Shown: in pieces, positions 7,586 to 14,373 of the stretch | Numbering within the stretch: the stretch's first letter is position 1 | How the letters are laid out: every line of letters begins with the position of its first letter | Assembly: GCA_905236195.1 (NCBI GenBank) | Contig: CAJOOX010000123.1 | Span: 1 to 14,946 of the forward strand | Direction: 5' to 3' | Length of the DNA: 14,946 nucleotides | Source of the DNA: an uncultured Bacteroidales bacterium | Lineage (GTDB): Bacteria > Bacteroidota > Bacteroidia > Bacteroidales > UBA3663 | The notes under the pieces: model-generated | What the model saw: the letters and a program-made list of their open reading frames with translations, nothing else | The model's database searches: none | Told to the model about the DNA's origin: nothing | Program-made: the position numbers and the translations under genes

Positions 7586-7617
7586 AAAGAAGTCCCGAAT
7601 GGGTCCGGGACTTCTTT
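7586..7617 (-). terminator. Terminator-like hairpin after the OmpA-like gene, just before the GT2 start
   Basis: Read on the - strand, AAAGAAGTCCCG pairs with CGGGACTTCTTT (12 bp) around an 8-base loop and is followed by CTCTTT. The stem ends in T-rich sequence, so it can act as a terminator for the OmpA-like gene whose stop is at 7635. It also sits 15 bases before the ATG of the next gene, so it could attenuate readthrough into it. Confidence 0.75.
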
Positions 7618-7634
7618 TTTATTTGATTTGCTGA

Positions 7635-9122
7635 TTAATAATCCTTGACAACATTGGACTTCACACGGCCGTCCATGAGCTCTGCCTTGTCGTCGAATTC
7701 GGATTCGTTGACGACTCCCTTATACTGATCGTCAAGCGGGCAGACAATGGTACAGCGGTTGAATCGGTGGTGACCGTCTTCGCGGAGGAACGGCAGGTCG
7801 ATTTCCAGGTCGCCGCCACCCACCACAAGCTGGTCGGGATTGACGCCGTAGGTCTTGGTGAGCACGTCAGCCACAACCTCCGCACGTTTTTGGCAAAGCC
7901 ACTCGTTACGTTTCTGTGAACCTACTTCGAGGTCGGCAAAACCGCGCACCAGGAACTTCTGGTTGGGGTGGCTCTTGATCAGGTCGGCATAGAAACCGAG
8001 ATTGAGCACATAGCTGTGAGCCAGCTCGATACGGTCAATCTGGAAGAATGCAGCCTCGATGAGGTCGGCGGGCAGGTTGATAACGGTATCCGCCTTGGCA
8101 TTCTGAATATAGGTGGCCAGCTGGTCGCCTTCTTCGTAGGCATCGTTCAGCATCTGCTTCAGGTCGCTGTCGTCGTAACCCAGACGCTGGAAGTGAATCA
8201 CCTTCGAGAACTTATAGCTGACGCCCAGCAGGACTTCGGATTTCCATGCTGAATTCTGCTCGGAATAGCCTTCGTAGTCATCACCCTGCCACGATTCGTT
8301 AAGATTGAGGTAGAGCGAGAAACGCTGGGTGATATTAGCATAGGCCTGAAGACCCAGGTGCCAGTAGGGGATGAAGCACGAACCGTCACGGGTGTTGAGC
8401 TTATGGGCGGAATAGTGGGCACCGGCACCGGCATAAACGAAGAAATCGTAAGGATTGTAGAGCAACTCTCGGCCGGCCATAAGGTTCATGATATTCAGCA
8501 TAAGGTCGACACGGAGCGAGAAGGTGGAGTAGGTGACCTTCTGACGCCAGCCCGTCGCATTGTTGATACTGGAGGGACGCTCATCCCAGTTGTCAATGAA
8601 GGTGGACTCGTGCCATGACGTGTTGTAGTGCTTGTAGCGAGAAACCTGGCCCATGATGCGCGCGGCCCAATAGGGGTGCAGGTCTTTCTTGAAGCCCAAC
8701 TCGAACTGGGGACCGATATTGAACTCGGAATTCATACGCTGAATCCAGACGGCCTGTACACCGCCGCCGAGTTCGAATGCCCAGTTGTCACCCCATTTAT
8801 TGAAGGCGTAGTGAGCCTTGAGATAACGCTCCTTATCCGTCGAGTCGTTGAGAGCGTACCAATACATATCGCGGACACGGGGGTCCTTGATTTTGTTCAA
8901 CTCACCCTTGGTGAACTCCAGGGGATGACGGAAACGTCCGGAAGGCATACTGTCTCCCGCGGTAACAAGAATACGGGGATCATCGGCTGCAAGCGTATCG
9001 CTGAGGATAGCCCTGTCCCACACGTAGTCGGTGAGAATTTCCGGCTGATCCTGTGCATTGACCCATGCGGGAGAAGCCAACATGCTTACTGTAAACGCAA
9101 AAAACAAAAGCGTTTTTTTCAT
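7635..9122 (-). CDS. OmpA-family outer-membrane protein with divergent peptidoglycan-binding domain
   Basis: The 495-residue protein starts with a clear signal peptide (MKKTLLFFAFTVSMLASPAWVNA, likely cleaved after A23). Residues of about 100-310 alternate aromatic and glycine-rich strands (for example FELGGGVQAVWIQ, FFVYAGAGAHYSAH, FSLYLNLNESW), as expected of an outer-membrane beta-barrel. Residues of about 365-465 form an OmpA-like domain: a helix (SYVLNLGFYADLIKSHP), a strand with GFAD (D397), then RNEWLCQKRAEVVADVL with R413. D397 and R413 match the Asp and Arg that hold diaminopimelate of peptidoglycan in OmpA proteins. The usual GHTD..G text has become GFADLEVG, so the domain is recognisable but divergent. 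A charged tail of about 35 residues follows. It probably anchors the outer membrane to the cell wall; any further role is unknown. A -7 promoter box lies about 90 bases upstream on the - strand. Confidence 0.83.
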   Translation of the reverse strand: MKKTLLFFAFTVSMLASPAWVNAQDQPEILTDYVWDRAILSDTLAADDPRILVTAGDSMPSGRFRHPLEFTKGELNKIKDPRVRDMYWYALNDSTDKERYLKAHYAFNKWGDNWAFELGGGVQAVWIQRMNSEFNIGPQFELGFKKDLHPYWAARIMGQVSRYKHYNTSWHESTFIDNWDERPSSINNATGWRQKVTYSTFSLRVDLMLNIMNLMAGRELLYNPYDFFVYAGAGAHYSAHKLNTRDGSCFIPYWHLGLQAYANITQRFSLYLNLNESWQGDDYEGYSEQNSAWKSEVLLGVSYKFSKVIHFQRLGYDDSDLKQMLNDAYEEGDQLATYIQNAKADTVINLPADLIEAAFFQIDRIELAHSYVLNLGFYADLIKSHPNQKFLVRGFADLEVGSQKRNEWLCQKRAEVVADVLTKTYGVNPDQLVVGGGDLEIDLPFLREDGHHRFNRCTIVCPLDDQYKGVVNESEFDDKAELMDGRVKSNVVKDY

Positions 9123-9214
9123 AATCGCTAAGTATTGCTGTATTTATGATGTGACCAGATAATTCTAAAATCTCATTTTACAAGCCAGTACACGCTTTTA
9201 AAACAAATTTTTTA

Positions 9215-9222
9215 CAAAGATA
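9215..9222 (-). promoter_or_regulatory. -7 promoter element (TATCTTTG) for the OmpA-like gene
   Basis: Reading the - strand, TATCTTTG matches TAnnTTTG exactly. It would give a leader of about 85 bases before the ATG at 9122. No TTTG is found at the expected distance of about 20 bases upstream, so the assignment rests on the -7 box alone. Confidence 0.55.
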
Positions 9223-9301
9223 AAACTTTATTTTCAATTAAGGAATTTTAAATCGCGGAAAAAAGTTTTTTCAATCGTATTTTAATAATTAAGACATGAA
9301 A

Positions 9302-9319
9302 TGACACCTATATGTGTCA
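9302..9319. repeat. Inverted repeat TGACAC-N6-GTGTCA in the divergent spacer
   Basis: Perfect 6-base arms (9302-9307 and 9314-9319) flank CTATAT. The site lies in the AT-rich 281-base spacer between the divergent OmpA-like and alkylation-repair genes. It is about 45 bases upstream of the second gene's -33 box and about 80 bases from the first gene's -7 box. The symmetry is that of a dimeric regulator's operator, but no regulator is known to bind it. The rest of the spacer (9123-9403) holds only AT-rich sequence and the two promoters. Confidence 0.4.
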
Positions 9320-9365
9320 AAACCGGGCAAAAATCAGCCACCCGAAAACTTATTGTCCCATTTAC

Positions 9366-9395
9366 TTGGTAATTGTAAAAAAAAACGTATCTTTG
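9366..9395 (+). promoter_or_regulatory. Bacteroidota-type promoter for the DNA alkylation repair gene
   Basis: TTG (9366-9368) and TATCTTTG (9388-9395) are 19 bases apart, with an A9 tract (9377-9385) just before the -7 box. The expected transcription start (about 9398-9404) coincides with the ATG at 9404. This rules out the GTG at 9314 as start and implies an mRNA with almost no leader. Confidence 0.78.
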
Positions 9396-9403
9396 CGGCT
9401 GTT

Positions 9404-10183
9404 ATGACAGCTGAAAATATCATCCGATATATGGAGTCGCTGCAAAACAGAGAGCAGCAGGAGATTCTGTCGCGGTTTTTCAAAACGGCGCCTGGGGAAT
9501 ACGGCTATGGCGACAAATTCCTTGGCTTAAAGGTACCGCAGACCCGCGAAATAGTGCGTTTGGCGAAGGATACGCCGTTGAGCGAAATTCCAGAACTGCT
9601 GATGTCCCCGTGGCACGAAGTGCGGCTCTGCGGACTCTTGCTTCTGGTGGACAAGTTCGAAAGTCAGGCCACCGGGCGGCTCACCGACGATGAGGCGGCC
9701 ATCCGCAAACGCGATGAAATCGTGACTTTCTATCTCAAGTATGCCGAACGCGCCAACAACTGGGACCTAGTTGATATGTCGGTCCACAAAATCATCGGCC
9801 ACTGGCTGATGCTCCCCACGGCTCTTGGCAGTCATGGCATCGGACTGCACCGCGATTACAAACTCCGGACCCTGGATGCTCTTGCGCGAAGCAGGAACCT
9901 GTGGAAACAGCGGATGAGTATTGTCTGTACATGGAAAACCTCTCAGCTGGGCGACCCGTCGTGGTGCCTGAGATATGCGGAAATTCATCTGAACCATCCG
10001 CACGACCTGATGCACAAAGCCGTGGGCTGGATGTTACGTGAGATGGGTAAACGCGTCTCGACGGACTTGCTCCGCGATTTCCTCCGGCTCCATGTCCATG
10101 AGATGCCGCGCACGGCACTGCGTTATGCCATCGAGAAGATGTCGGACGAGGAACGCCGCCAATGGATGACCTTTAAGCCTTGA
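9404..10183 (+). CDS. DNA alkylation repair protein (AlkD-like HEAT-repeat DNA glycosylase)
   Basis: The 259-residue protein consists of helical pairs typical of the AlkD family (DNA_alkylation domain). These glycosylases remove N3- and N7-alkylated purines by holding the DNA backbone rather than flipping the base. Three residues known to be important in Bacillus cereus AlkD seem conserved: the W-x-x-x-D pair in NNWDLVD (W120, D124), with the Asp catalytic, and the Trp in KAVGWMLREMGK (W209). These assignments come from motif similarity, without an alignment. The N-terminus FLGLKVPQTREIVRLAK is also family-typical. The start is set at ATG 9404 because a perfect promoter ends at 9395; the frame stays open to a GTG at 9314, but those 30 codons would span the promoter. 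Its 3' end overlaps the convergent GT4 gene by 11 bases. Confidence 0.88.
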   Translation: MTAENIIRYMESLQNREQQEILSRFFKTAPGEYGYGDKFLGLKVPQTREIVRLAKDTPLSEIPELLMSPWHEVRLCGLLLLVDKFESQATGRLTDDEAAIRKRDEIVTFYLKYAERANNWDLVDMSVHKIIGHWLMLPTALGSHGIGLHRDYKLRTLDALARSRNLWKQRMSIVCTWKTSQLGDPSWCLRYAEIHLNHPHDLMHKAVGWMLREMGKRVSTDLLRDFLRLHVHEMPRTALRYAIEKMSDEERRQWMTFKP

Positions 10184-11315
10184 GATACCGTTCGTACACC
10201 TCGTAAATTCTGCGGGCCTGGAGTTCGACGCCGAACCGCTCTTCAACGAGCCTGCGTCCTCTGAGTCCCGTCTGTTCCGTCTCTTCGGCCGACAGCGCTG
10301 CGGCCTCCGTGACGGCCTGCAGAACCGGCTGGGGCTTTGCCTCCACCCACCATCCGCACCGGGTTTCCTGAAGCGAGGTCCAGGGCGTACCGTGCGTGGT
10401 GATGACCGGCGTTCCCGACGACAAGGCTTCTGCCACAATGAGACCGAAGTTTTCGGAATGGGAAGGCAGGACGACAACATCGGCCTCCCGGATTAGCTGC
10501 CACTTGGCCGGACCGTAAACGGGGCCTATAAAATGCACCAGGGTTTCTATCCCGGCTGCACACGCCTTCTCCTCCAGCATTTTACGGTAGGCAGGTTCGC
10601 CCTCGCCGGCAATCTTTACCCGGATGTCTTCCGGCAGGGATTTCTGAGATTTTCCCAAAGCAAGCGCATCAATGAGGATATCAATCCCCTTCTTGGGATG
10701 AATCCGGCTCATAAAGAGGAAGTTGCGGGGCTGGTGCCACTCTTTTTTAATCTCGATATGTTTGACATCAATACCGTTCGGAATCATTTCGATACAGGTG
10801 TTCCATCCGAGGTCGAGCAGATGTTCCTTTTCCTCGACCGCCGTCGCCATGATGACATCGGTCTGCCGTACGGCTCTTTTCTGATACAGATGAATCGCCG
10901 GCCATTTTTTCGACCAATAGTTCCGCCGGATAATCCAAGGTTCCAGCATACCGTGCGGCGTCAGGAACGACTTGGCCCGGCTACCCGTTTTCTTCCGCCA
11001 TTCCACAAACCAGCGCTGCACCAGCGCACACTGAGGCATCCAGCAGCAGTTGACGTGCAGCACATCGGGATTTATCTCATCGAGCAACTGCATCCACGCC
11101 CGCTTCATCTGACATACCTGCGAGAGCGGCAGCGGGATGAAATGAATCTGAGCATTTTCCAACTGTACAATTTTAGACGGATCGCCTACCTTCGGGAAAA
11201 GACAGCACACATGCAGCTCGCAGAGCGCTCCTAAGGCCGGAGTGAGTTGTTGCAGATAGGTAGTGGTGCCCCCGTCGTGGGCATCCAGTGATGGGATAAA
11301 TTGGAGAACCCGCAT
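10173..11315 (-). CDS. Glycosyltransferase family 4 (GT-B fold)
   Basis: This 380-residue enzyme has the two Rossmann-like halves of GT4 retaining transferases. The acceptor-side half starts MRVLQFIPSLDAHDGGTTTYL, where the glycine-rich loop is typical. The donor-binding half begins at NFLFMSRIHPKKGIDILIDAL, with R204 and K208/K209 near the sugar phosphate. IAGEGEPAYRKMLEE and HFIGPVYGPAKWQLIREADVVVLPS follow. The ExxxxxxxE signature is E288 and E296 in SHSENFGLIVAEAL, and TPVITTHGTPW completes the site. It is the last gene of the - strand cassette, 36 bases behind the preceding GT4, and probably adds a late sugar to a surface polysaccharide repeat unit. Donor sugar is unknown. Its 3' end overlaps the convergent alkylation-repair gene, and no hairpin terminator is visible there. 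Confidence 0.95.
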   Translation of the reverse strand: MRVLQFIPSLDAHDGGTTTYLQQLTPALGALCELHVCCLFPKVGDPSKIVQLENAQIHFIPLPLSQVCQMKRAWMQLLDEINPDVLHVNCCWMPQCALVQRWFVEWRKKTGSRAKSFLTPHGMLEPWIIRRNYWSKKWPAIHLYQKRAVRQTDVIMATAVEEKEHLLDLGWNTCIEMIPNGIDVKHIEIKKEWHQPRNFLFMSRIHPKKGIDILIDALALGKSQKSLPEDIRVKIAGEGEPAYRKMLEEKACAAGIETLVHFIGPVYGPAKWQLIREADVVVLPSHSENFGLIVAEALSSGTPVITTHGTPWTSLQETRCGWWVEAKPQPVLQAVTEAAALSAEETEQTGLRGRRLVEERFGVELQARRIYEVYERYLKA

Positions 11316-11351
11316 GTGGAAAGGGATGATATGGGATAGGGATTTACTTAC

Positions 11352-12491
11352 TTATGATTTCACTGCCCGGAGCATAATATCGGCCACTGCTTCCGGCGAA
11401 ATATGAGCCTGTGCCCATTGGATGCGTTTGGTGCGGGAAGCGCGGAGACCTTCGGCATTTGCAACGGCCGTCTCTAGACACTTGCAGAGCGTCCGGGCAT
11501 CCGTCACGGGGAACACATTCCCGTTCGCACCTTCTTCAATTACCTGACGTGCGCCGCACTTATCGCTGATCACAGGCCACACACCGAGCGTAAGGGCTTC
11601 ATTGACCACAGCGCCCCATCCGTCATGAAGCGACGGGAGGACGAGAACATCCTGAACTGCCAGAATCCGCTGGGTTTCCTCCATGGGCTGGGTGCCTGCG
11701 AAATGCACTGAAGCGGCTGTGCCGTCGTCGGTTGCCTTCCGTTGCAGTTCCTCCCTCTGCGGACCGTCACCGACAATGGTCACCCTGCAACGGGAGAAGG
11801 CATCCGCATTGTTATCCGCCATCAGTTTCAGGGCTTCAAGAAGAGTGACTACGTGTTTACGTTCGTCAAGCGATCCGACAAACGCGATTCTGCAGGCCTC
11901 GCCAGCAGGAACGGGCTTCTCCGCCTCTGCCTGAAGTTCTGGCGTAATGGCCCGTGTGCAGTACATGAAGGAAACCACCTTCCAGCGTCGGCTCCATCCT
12001 TCATAATAGGCCTTGCAGCCCTCCCCTATGGCAAAAACCCAGCTGAAATATTTGACATACCTCAGGTCTTTCAGCAGGAACCTCAGTTTGTGCATCCACA
12101 GCGGATGTTCGAAAAGATAGGGAGCCTCGGTAATGTCTCCACGCTTCACATCCAACTCGAGTGTCATCTTCAGCCAGGGGAAAATTTCCGGGAAAGCATT
12201 GATACCAGAAAAGAGGCATACGGTTTTCTCGCCGTTTGCACGGTCGGCGTCAACATCTTCCTGCAGCCATCGCATCACCTCCCGGTCAGTCGGCTGAATG
12301 GCGATGCGCAGTTTGGGCGTGTCTTTCGACTCCTCTTCGCTCCATCCCATGGCGGCACGGTCGCCATAAGTGAGCCTTGGGGCAATAACACGCACCCCTC
12401 CCACCTCGCTTCGGCGCGACAAAGCCTCAATGTAAGGCATCTGGTGAGGGGAAATGCAATTTTGGAAGAAGATGAATCTCATAATCCGCAA
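11352..12491 (-). CDS. Glycosyltransferase family 4 (GT-B fold) with DxxxxxxxE signature
   Basis: The 379-residue protein has an unusual N-terminal half (MRFIFFQNCISPHQMPYIEAL) that matches the pattern of GT4 enzymes starting with a 'hQMPY' segment. The C-terminal donor-binding half is canonical: AFVGSLDERKHVVTLLEAL (R211, K212), VTIVGDGPQREELQ, VHFAGTQPMEETQRILAVQDVLVLPS and HDGWGAVVNEALTLGVWPVISD. The first acidic residue of the ExxxxxxxE signature is Asp (D290), paired with E298; the DGWG form occurs in other GT4 members, so the enzyme is probably active. No signal peptide or membrane helix is evident, so it should act in the cytoplasm at the membrane. It lies 10 bases behind the GT2 gene at 12502-13506 and is clearly in its operon. 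Substrates are unknown. Confidence 0.93.
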   Translation of the reverse strand: MRIMRFIFFQNCISPHQMPYIEALSRRSEVGGVRVIAPRLTYGDRAAMGWSEEESKDTPKLRIAIQPTDREVMRWLQEDVDADRANGEKTVCLFSGINAFPEIFPWLKMTLELDVKRGDITEAPYLFEHPLWMHKLRFLLKDLRYVKYFSWVFAIGEGCKAYYEGWSRRWKVVSFMYCTRAITPELQAEAEKPVPAGEACRIAFVGSLDERKHVVTLLEALKLMADNNADAFSRCRVTIVGDGPQREELQRKATDDGTAASVHFAGTQPMEETQRILAVQDVLVLPSLHDGWGAVVNEALTLGVWPVISDKCGARQVIEEGANGNVFPVTDARTLCKCLETAVANAEGLRASRTKRIQWAQAHISPEAVADIMLRAVKS

Positions 12492-12501
12492 CCCGGGGAA
12501 A

Positions 12502-13506
12502 TCAGTGCGTACGCAGATTTTTCAAGCCCGGTTTATCTACAGGTTTATTCGAAAATTTACGATACAGACTGAGGTAGAGTGCGACACTCACATTGATAAG
12601 CCGGTATTTGTAGCGCTCCTTCTTGGGAAGTGAATTGGTGATGTTCAACGGATAGAAGGGCAGCTTTTCCGGGTCGCCCGGGAAGTCGTGTATTCCGCAA
12701 CGGCACAGGTTGGAGAGCGCCTGCGAGAAAAGGAACGAGATGCGGTTGTAGAAGAATTCGCGAATCGGTGTTCCTTCTTCGGTATGTTCATTCAGGAAAG
12801 CCCACAGGCTCTCACAGATTTTCACCAGGTCGTCCGTTTTCTTGGGCACGTTCGACTTCATGATAGAGCCTTCGCGCTGGAAATAATTATAGACCACCGT
12901 GGGTGTATAGGCTGCTCTCTGAGCCAGGAAATAGGCACGCATGGTGAACTCCTGGTCCTCATGCAGAACATTCGGCATGAATTCCAGCTCATTGTCGATA
13001 AGGAACTGGCGGCGGTACAATGCGGCCCATGCCGATGGCGGCATGCTCACCTTGAGCATAAAGTCCGGACCGGCGAGCACCTTTCCCTCGGAAGTGTCTC
13101 CGATGGGATATGGTTCCATATCGCCGTGTTCGTAGTAGAGTTGGAGGCCGAAACAGTGTACGTCAAGGTTGTCGGCAATGGCTCTTTCCAACAGGGGAGC
13201 CATCACATTCTCTTCCACAAAGTCATCGCTGTCCACCCACCAGATGTAGTCGCCTGTGGCCTGCCTGGTACCGGCATTGCGGGCGGCGCTGAGACCGGCA
13301 TTGGCCTGTGACACCAATGAAAGGTTCACCTCCGGGTGTTCTTTCTTATATTCGGCAAAAACCTCCTCTGAGTTATCTGTAGAACCATCGTTCACCACGA
13401 TGATTTCATATGCTGAAGTCTCAAGTCCCTGACTGTTGAGCGAATCCAGACAGCGTTCCAGCCACTGGCTCGTATTATACATCGGGACGACAATTGACAG
13501 TTTCAT
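12502..13506 (-). CDS. Glycosyltransferase family 2
   Basis: This 334-residue GT-A enzyme starts MKLSIVVPMYNTSQWLERCLDSL. It has the nucleotide-binding VVNDGSTDNS (37-46), NAGLSAARNAG (69-79), and the metal-binding DSDD (92-95) in WWVDSDDF. The catalytic-base region is LHEDQEF. The last 60 residues are basic and aromatic (KKERYKYRLINVSVALYLSLYRKF), suggesting contact with the membrane. It resembles EpsJ/CpsI-type transferases of capsule loci; the sugars are not predictable. It is the first gene after the promoter at 13554-13584, with a leader of about 40 bases and no Shine-Dalgarno sequence, and it leads a three-gene unit (GT2-GT4-GT4). It is a paralogue of the GT2 gene directly upstream. Confidence 0.95.
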   Translation of the reverse strand: MKLSIVVPMYNTSQWLERCLDSLNSQGLETSAYEIIVVNDGSTDNSEEVFAEYKKEHPEVNLSLVSQANAGLSAARNAGTRQATGDYIWWVDSDDFVEENVMAPLLERAIADNLDVHCFGLQLYYEHGDMEPYPIGDTSEGKVLAGPDFMLKVSMPPSAWAALYRRQFLIDNELEFMPNVLHEDQEFTMRAYFLAQRAAYTPTVVYNYFQREGSIMKSNVPKKTDDLVKICESLWAFLNEHTEEGTPIREFFYNRISFLFSQALSNLCRCGIHDFPGDPEKLPFYPLNITNSLPKKERYKYRLINVSVALYLSLYRKFSNKPVDKPGLKNLRTH

Positions 13507-13553
13507 TCTATTTTCTTATTCTTATGCAGTCCGAAAAATTACGAACTCCGGTG

Positions 13554-13584
13554 CAAAGGTAATGAATATTTTCGAATCTGCCAA
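13554..13584 (-). promoter_or_regulatory. Bacteroidota-type promoter inside the glycan cassette
   Basis: On the - strand, TTG (13584-13582) and TACCTTTG (13561-13554) are exactly 20 bases apart. The expected start near 13548 leaves a leader of about 40 bases before the ATG at 13506. The site occupies the 93-base gap between the two GT2 genes, so the last three genes can be transcribed independently of the upstream pair. Confidence 0.82.
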
Positions 13585-13599
13585 GGATTTAACGATTTT

Positions 13600-14373
13600 T
13601 TACCTTTTTAAGGTCTCGATAAGTGTCCGCGTCAAACGCCGCAGTTCGCACCAAGTCCAGCTTTGCAAAAGTCTGCCCCTGAACAAGGCCTTGACAAGGA
13701 ATCCTGCTGTCACACTGAATATATCGCGGGCCTGTTTGTTTCGGCTTCCGGGTTTTGTCATGGCCGAACCCGGCCGAAGCGTGTAATAATAAACCGGTAT
13801 GGGAATCACTGCGGCATTCATCTGATTGGCATTGAGACATAGCAGATAGTTCAGAATAAACTCCTGATCCTCGGCATATTTTCGTCCGACGGTGAACCTC
13901 AGGTGATGCTTTTCGATGATATCCCGGCGGAACCAGCAGCGCCAGAGATTGTACGGGATGTCCGCAGGGCCTGCGCCGCAGGAAGTCGTTTTGCCGGCCT
14001 CATCCCACACGAAACCCGTATTCACCCGGGCCGCTTTTGCCAGGGCATCCTCACCGGGCAGTGAGAGGTGTTCCCACAGCACCCGGTCGTCGGCATCGAC
14101 CATCCATATCCAGTTGCCCGTCACAATCTCGAGGGCCGCATTGCGGGCCCGGCTGACACCTCCGTTCTTCTGGTGGATGACCCGGATTTCCGTGTCGGCA
14201 TTTTCCAGTCCGGCTTTCAGTTCGTCGCACAATTGGCCGGAGCTGTCCGTGCTTCCGTCATCGGTGAGCACAATTTCCTTCTGTCCCGGCCAGGGCCACG
14301 CCGCCACACTCTCCACACATTCGCGGAGATATTTCTGCGCATTGTAAACGGGTATGACGAAACTGAGCTTCAT
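13600..14373 (-). CDS. Glycosyltransferase family 2
   Basis: The 257-residue GT-A protein begins MKLSFVIPVYNAQKYLRECVES. It has LTDDGSTDSSG (36-46), KNGGVSRARNAAL (69-81) and the metal-binding DADD (93-96) in WMVDADD. KYAEDQEF carries the ED motif for the catalytic base, and PVYYYTLRPGSAMTK is a typical C-terminal block. It is shorter than the neighbouring GT2 because the C-terminal extension is reduced. Its ATG overlaps the stop of the acetyltransferase gene (ATGA, 14373-14370), so the two are translationally coupled. A short AT-loop hairpin (ACCTT-AAA-AAGGT) covers its stop codon but has no T-run, so some transcription may continue into the next gene. Donor and acceptor cannot be predicted. 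Confidence 0.94.
   Translation of the reverse strand: MKLSFVIPVYNAQKYLRECVESVAAWPWPGQKEIVLTDDGSTDSSGQLCDELKAGLENADTEIRVIHQKNGGVSRARNAALEIVTGNWIWMVDADDRVLWEHLSLPGEDALAKAARVNTGFVWDEAGKTTSCGAGPADIPYNLWRCWFRRDIIEKHHLRFTVGRKYAEDQEFILNYLLCLNANQMNAAVIPIPVYYYTLRPGSAMTKPGSRNKQARDIFSVTAGFLVKALFRGRLLQSWTWCELRRLTRTLIETLKR

Noticed and set aside
9314..9403. GTG-initiated N-terminal extension of the alkylation-repair protein
   Set aside because: The 30 extra codons contain an exact -7 promoter box and its TTG partner, and encode a Lys/Pro/Asn-rich stretch unlike the family N-terminus.
12506..12515. 10-base palindrome TGCGTACGCA near the end of a GT2 gene
   Set aside because: It lies inside the coding sequence, has no loop or T-run and stands alone; it is compatible with chance.
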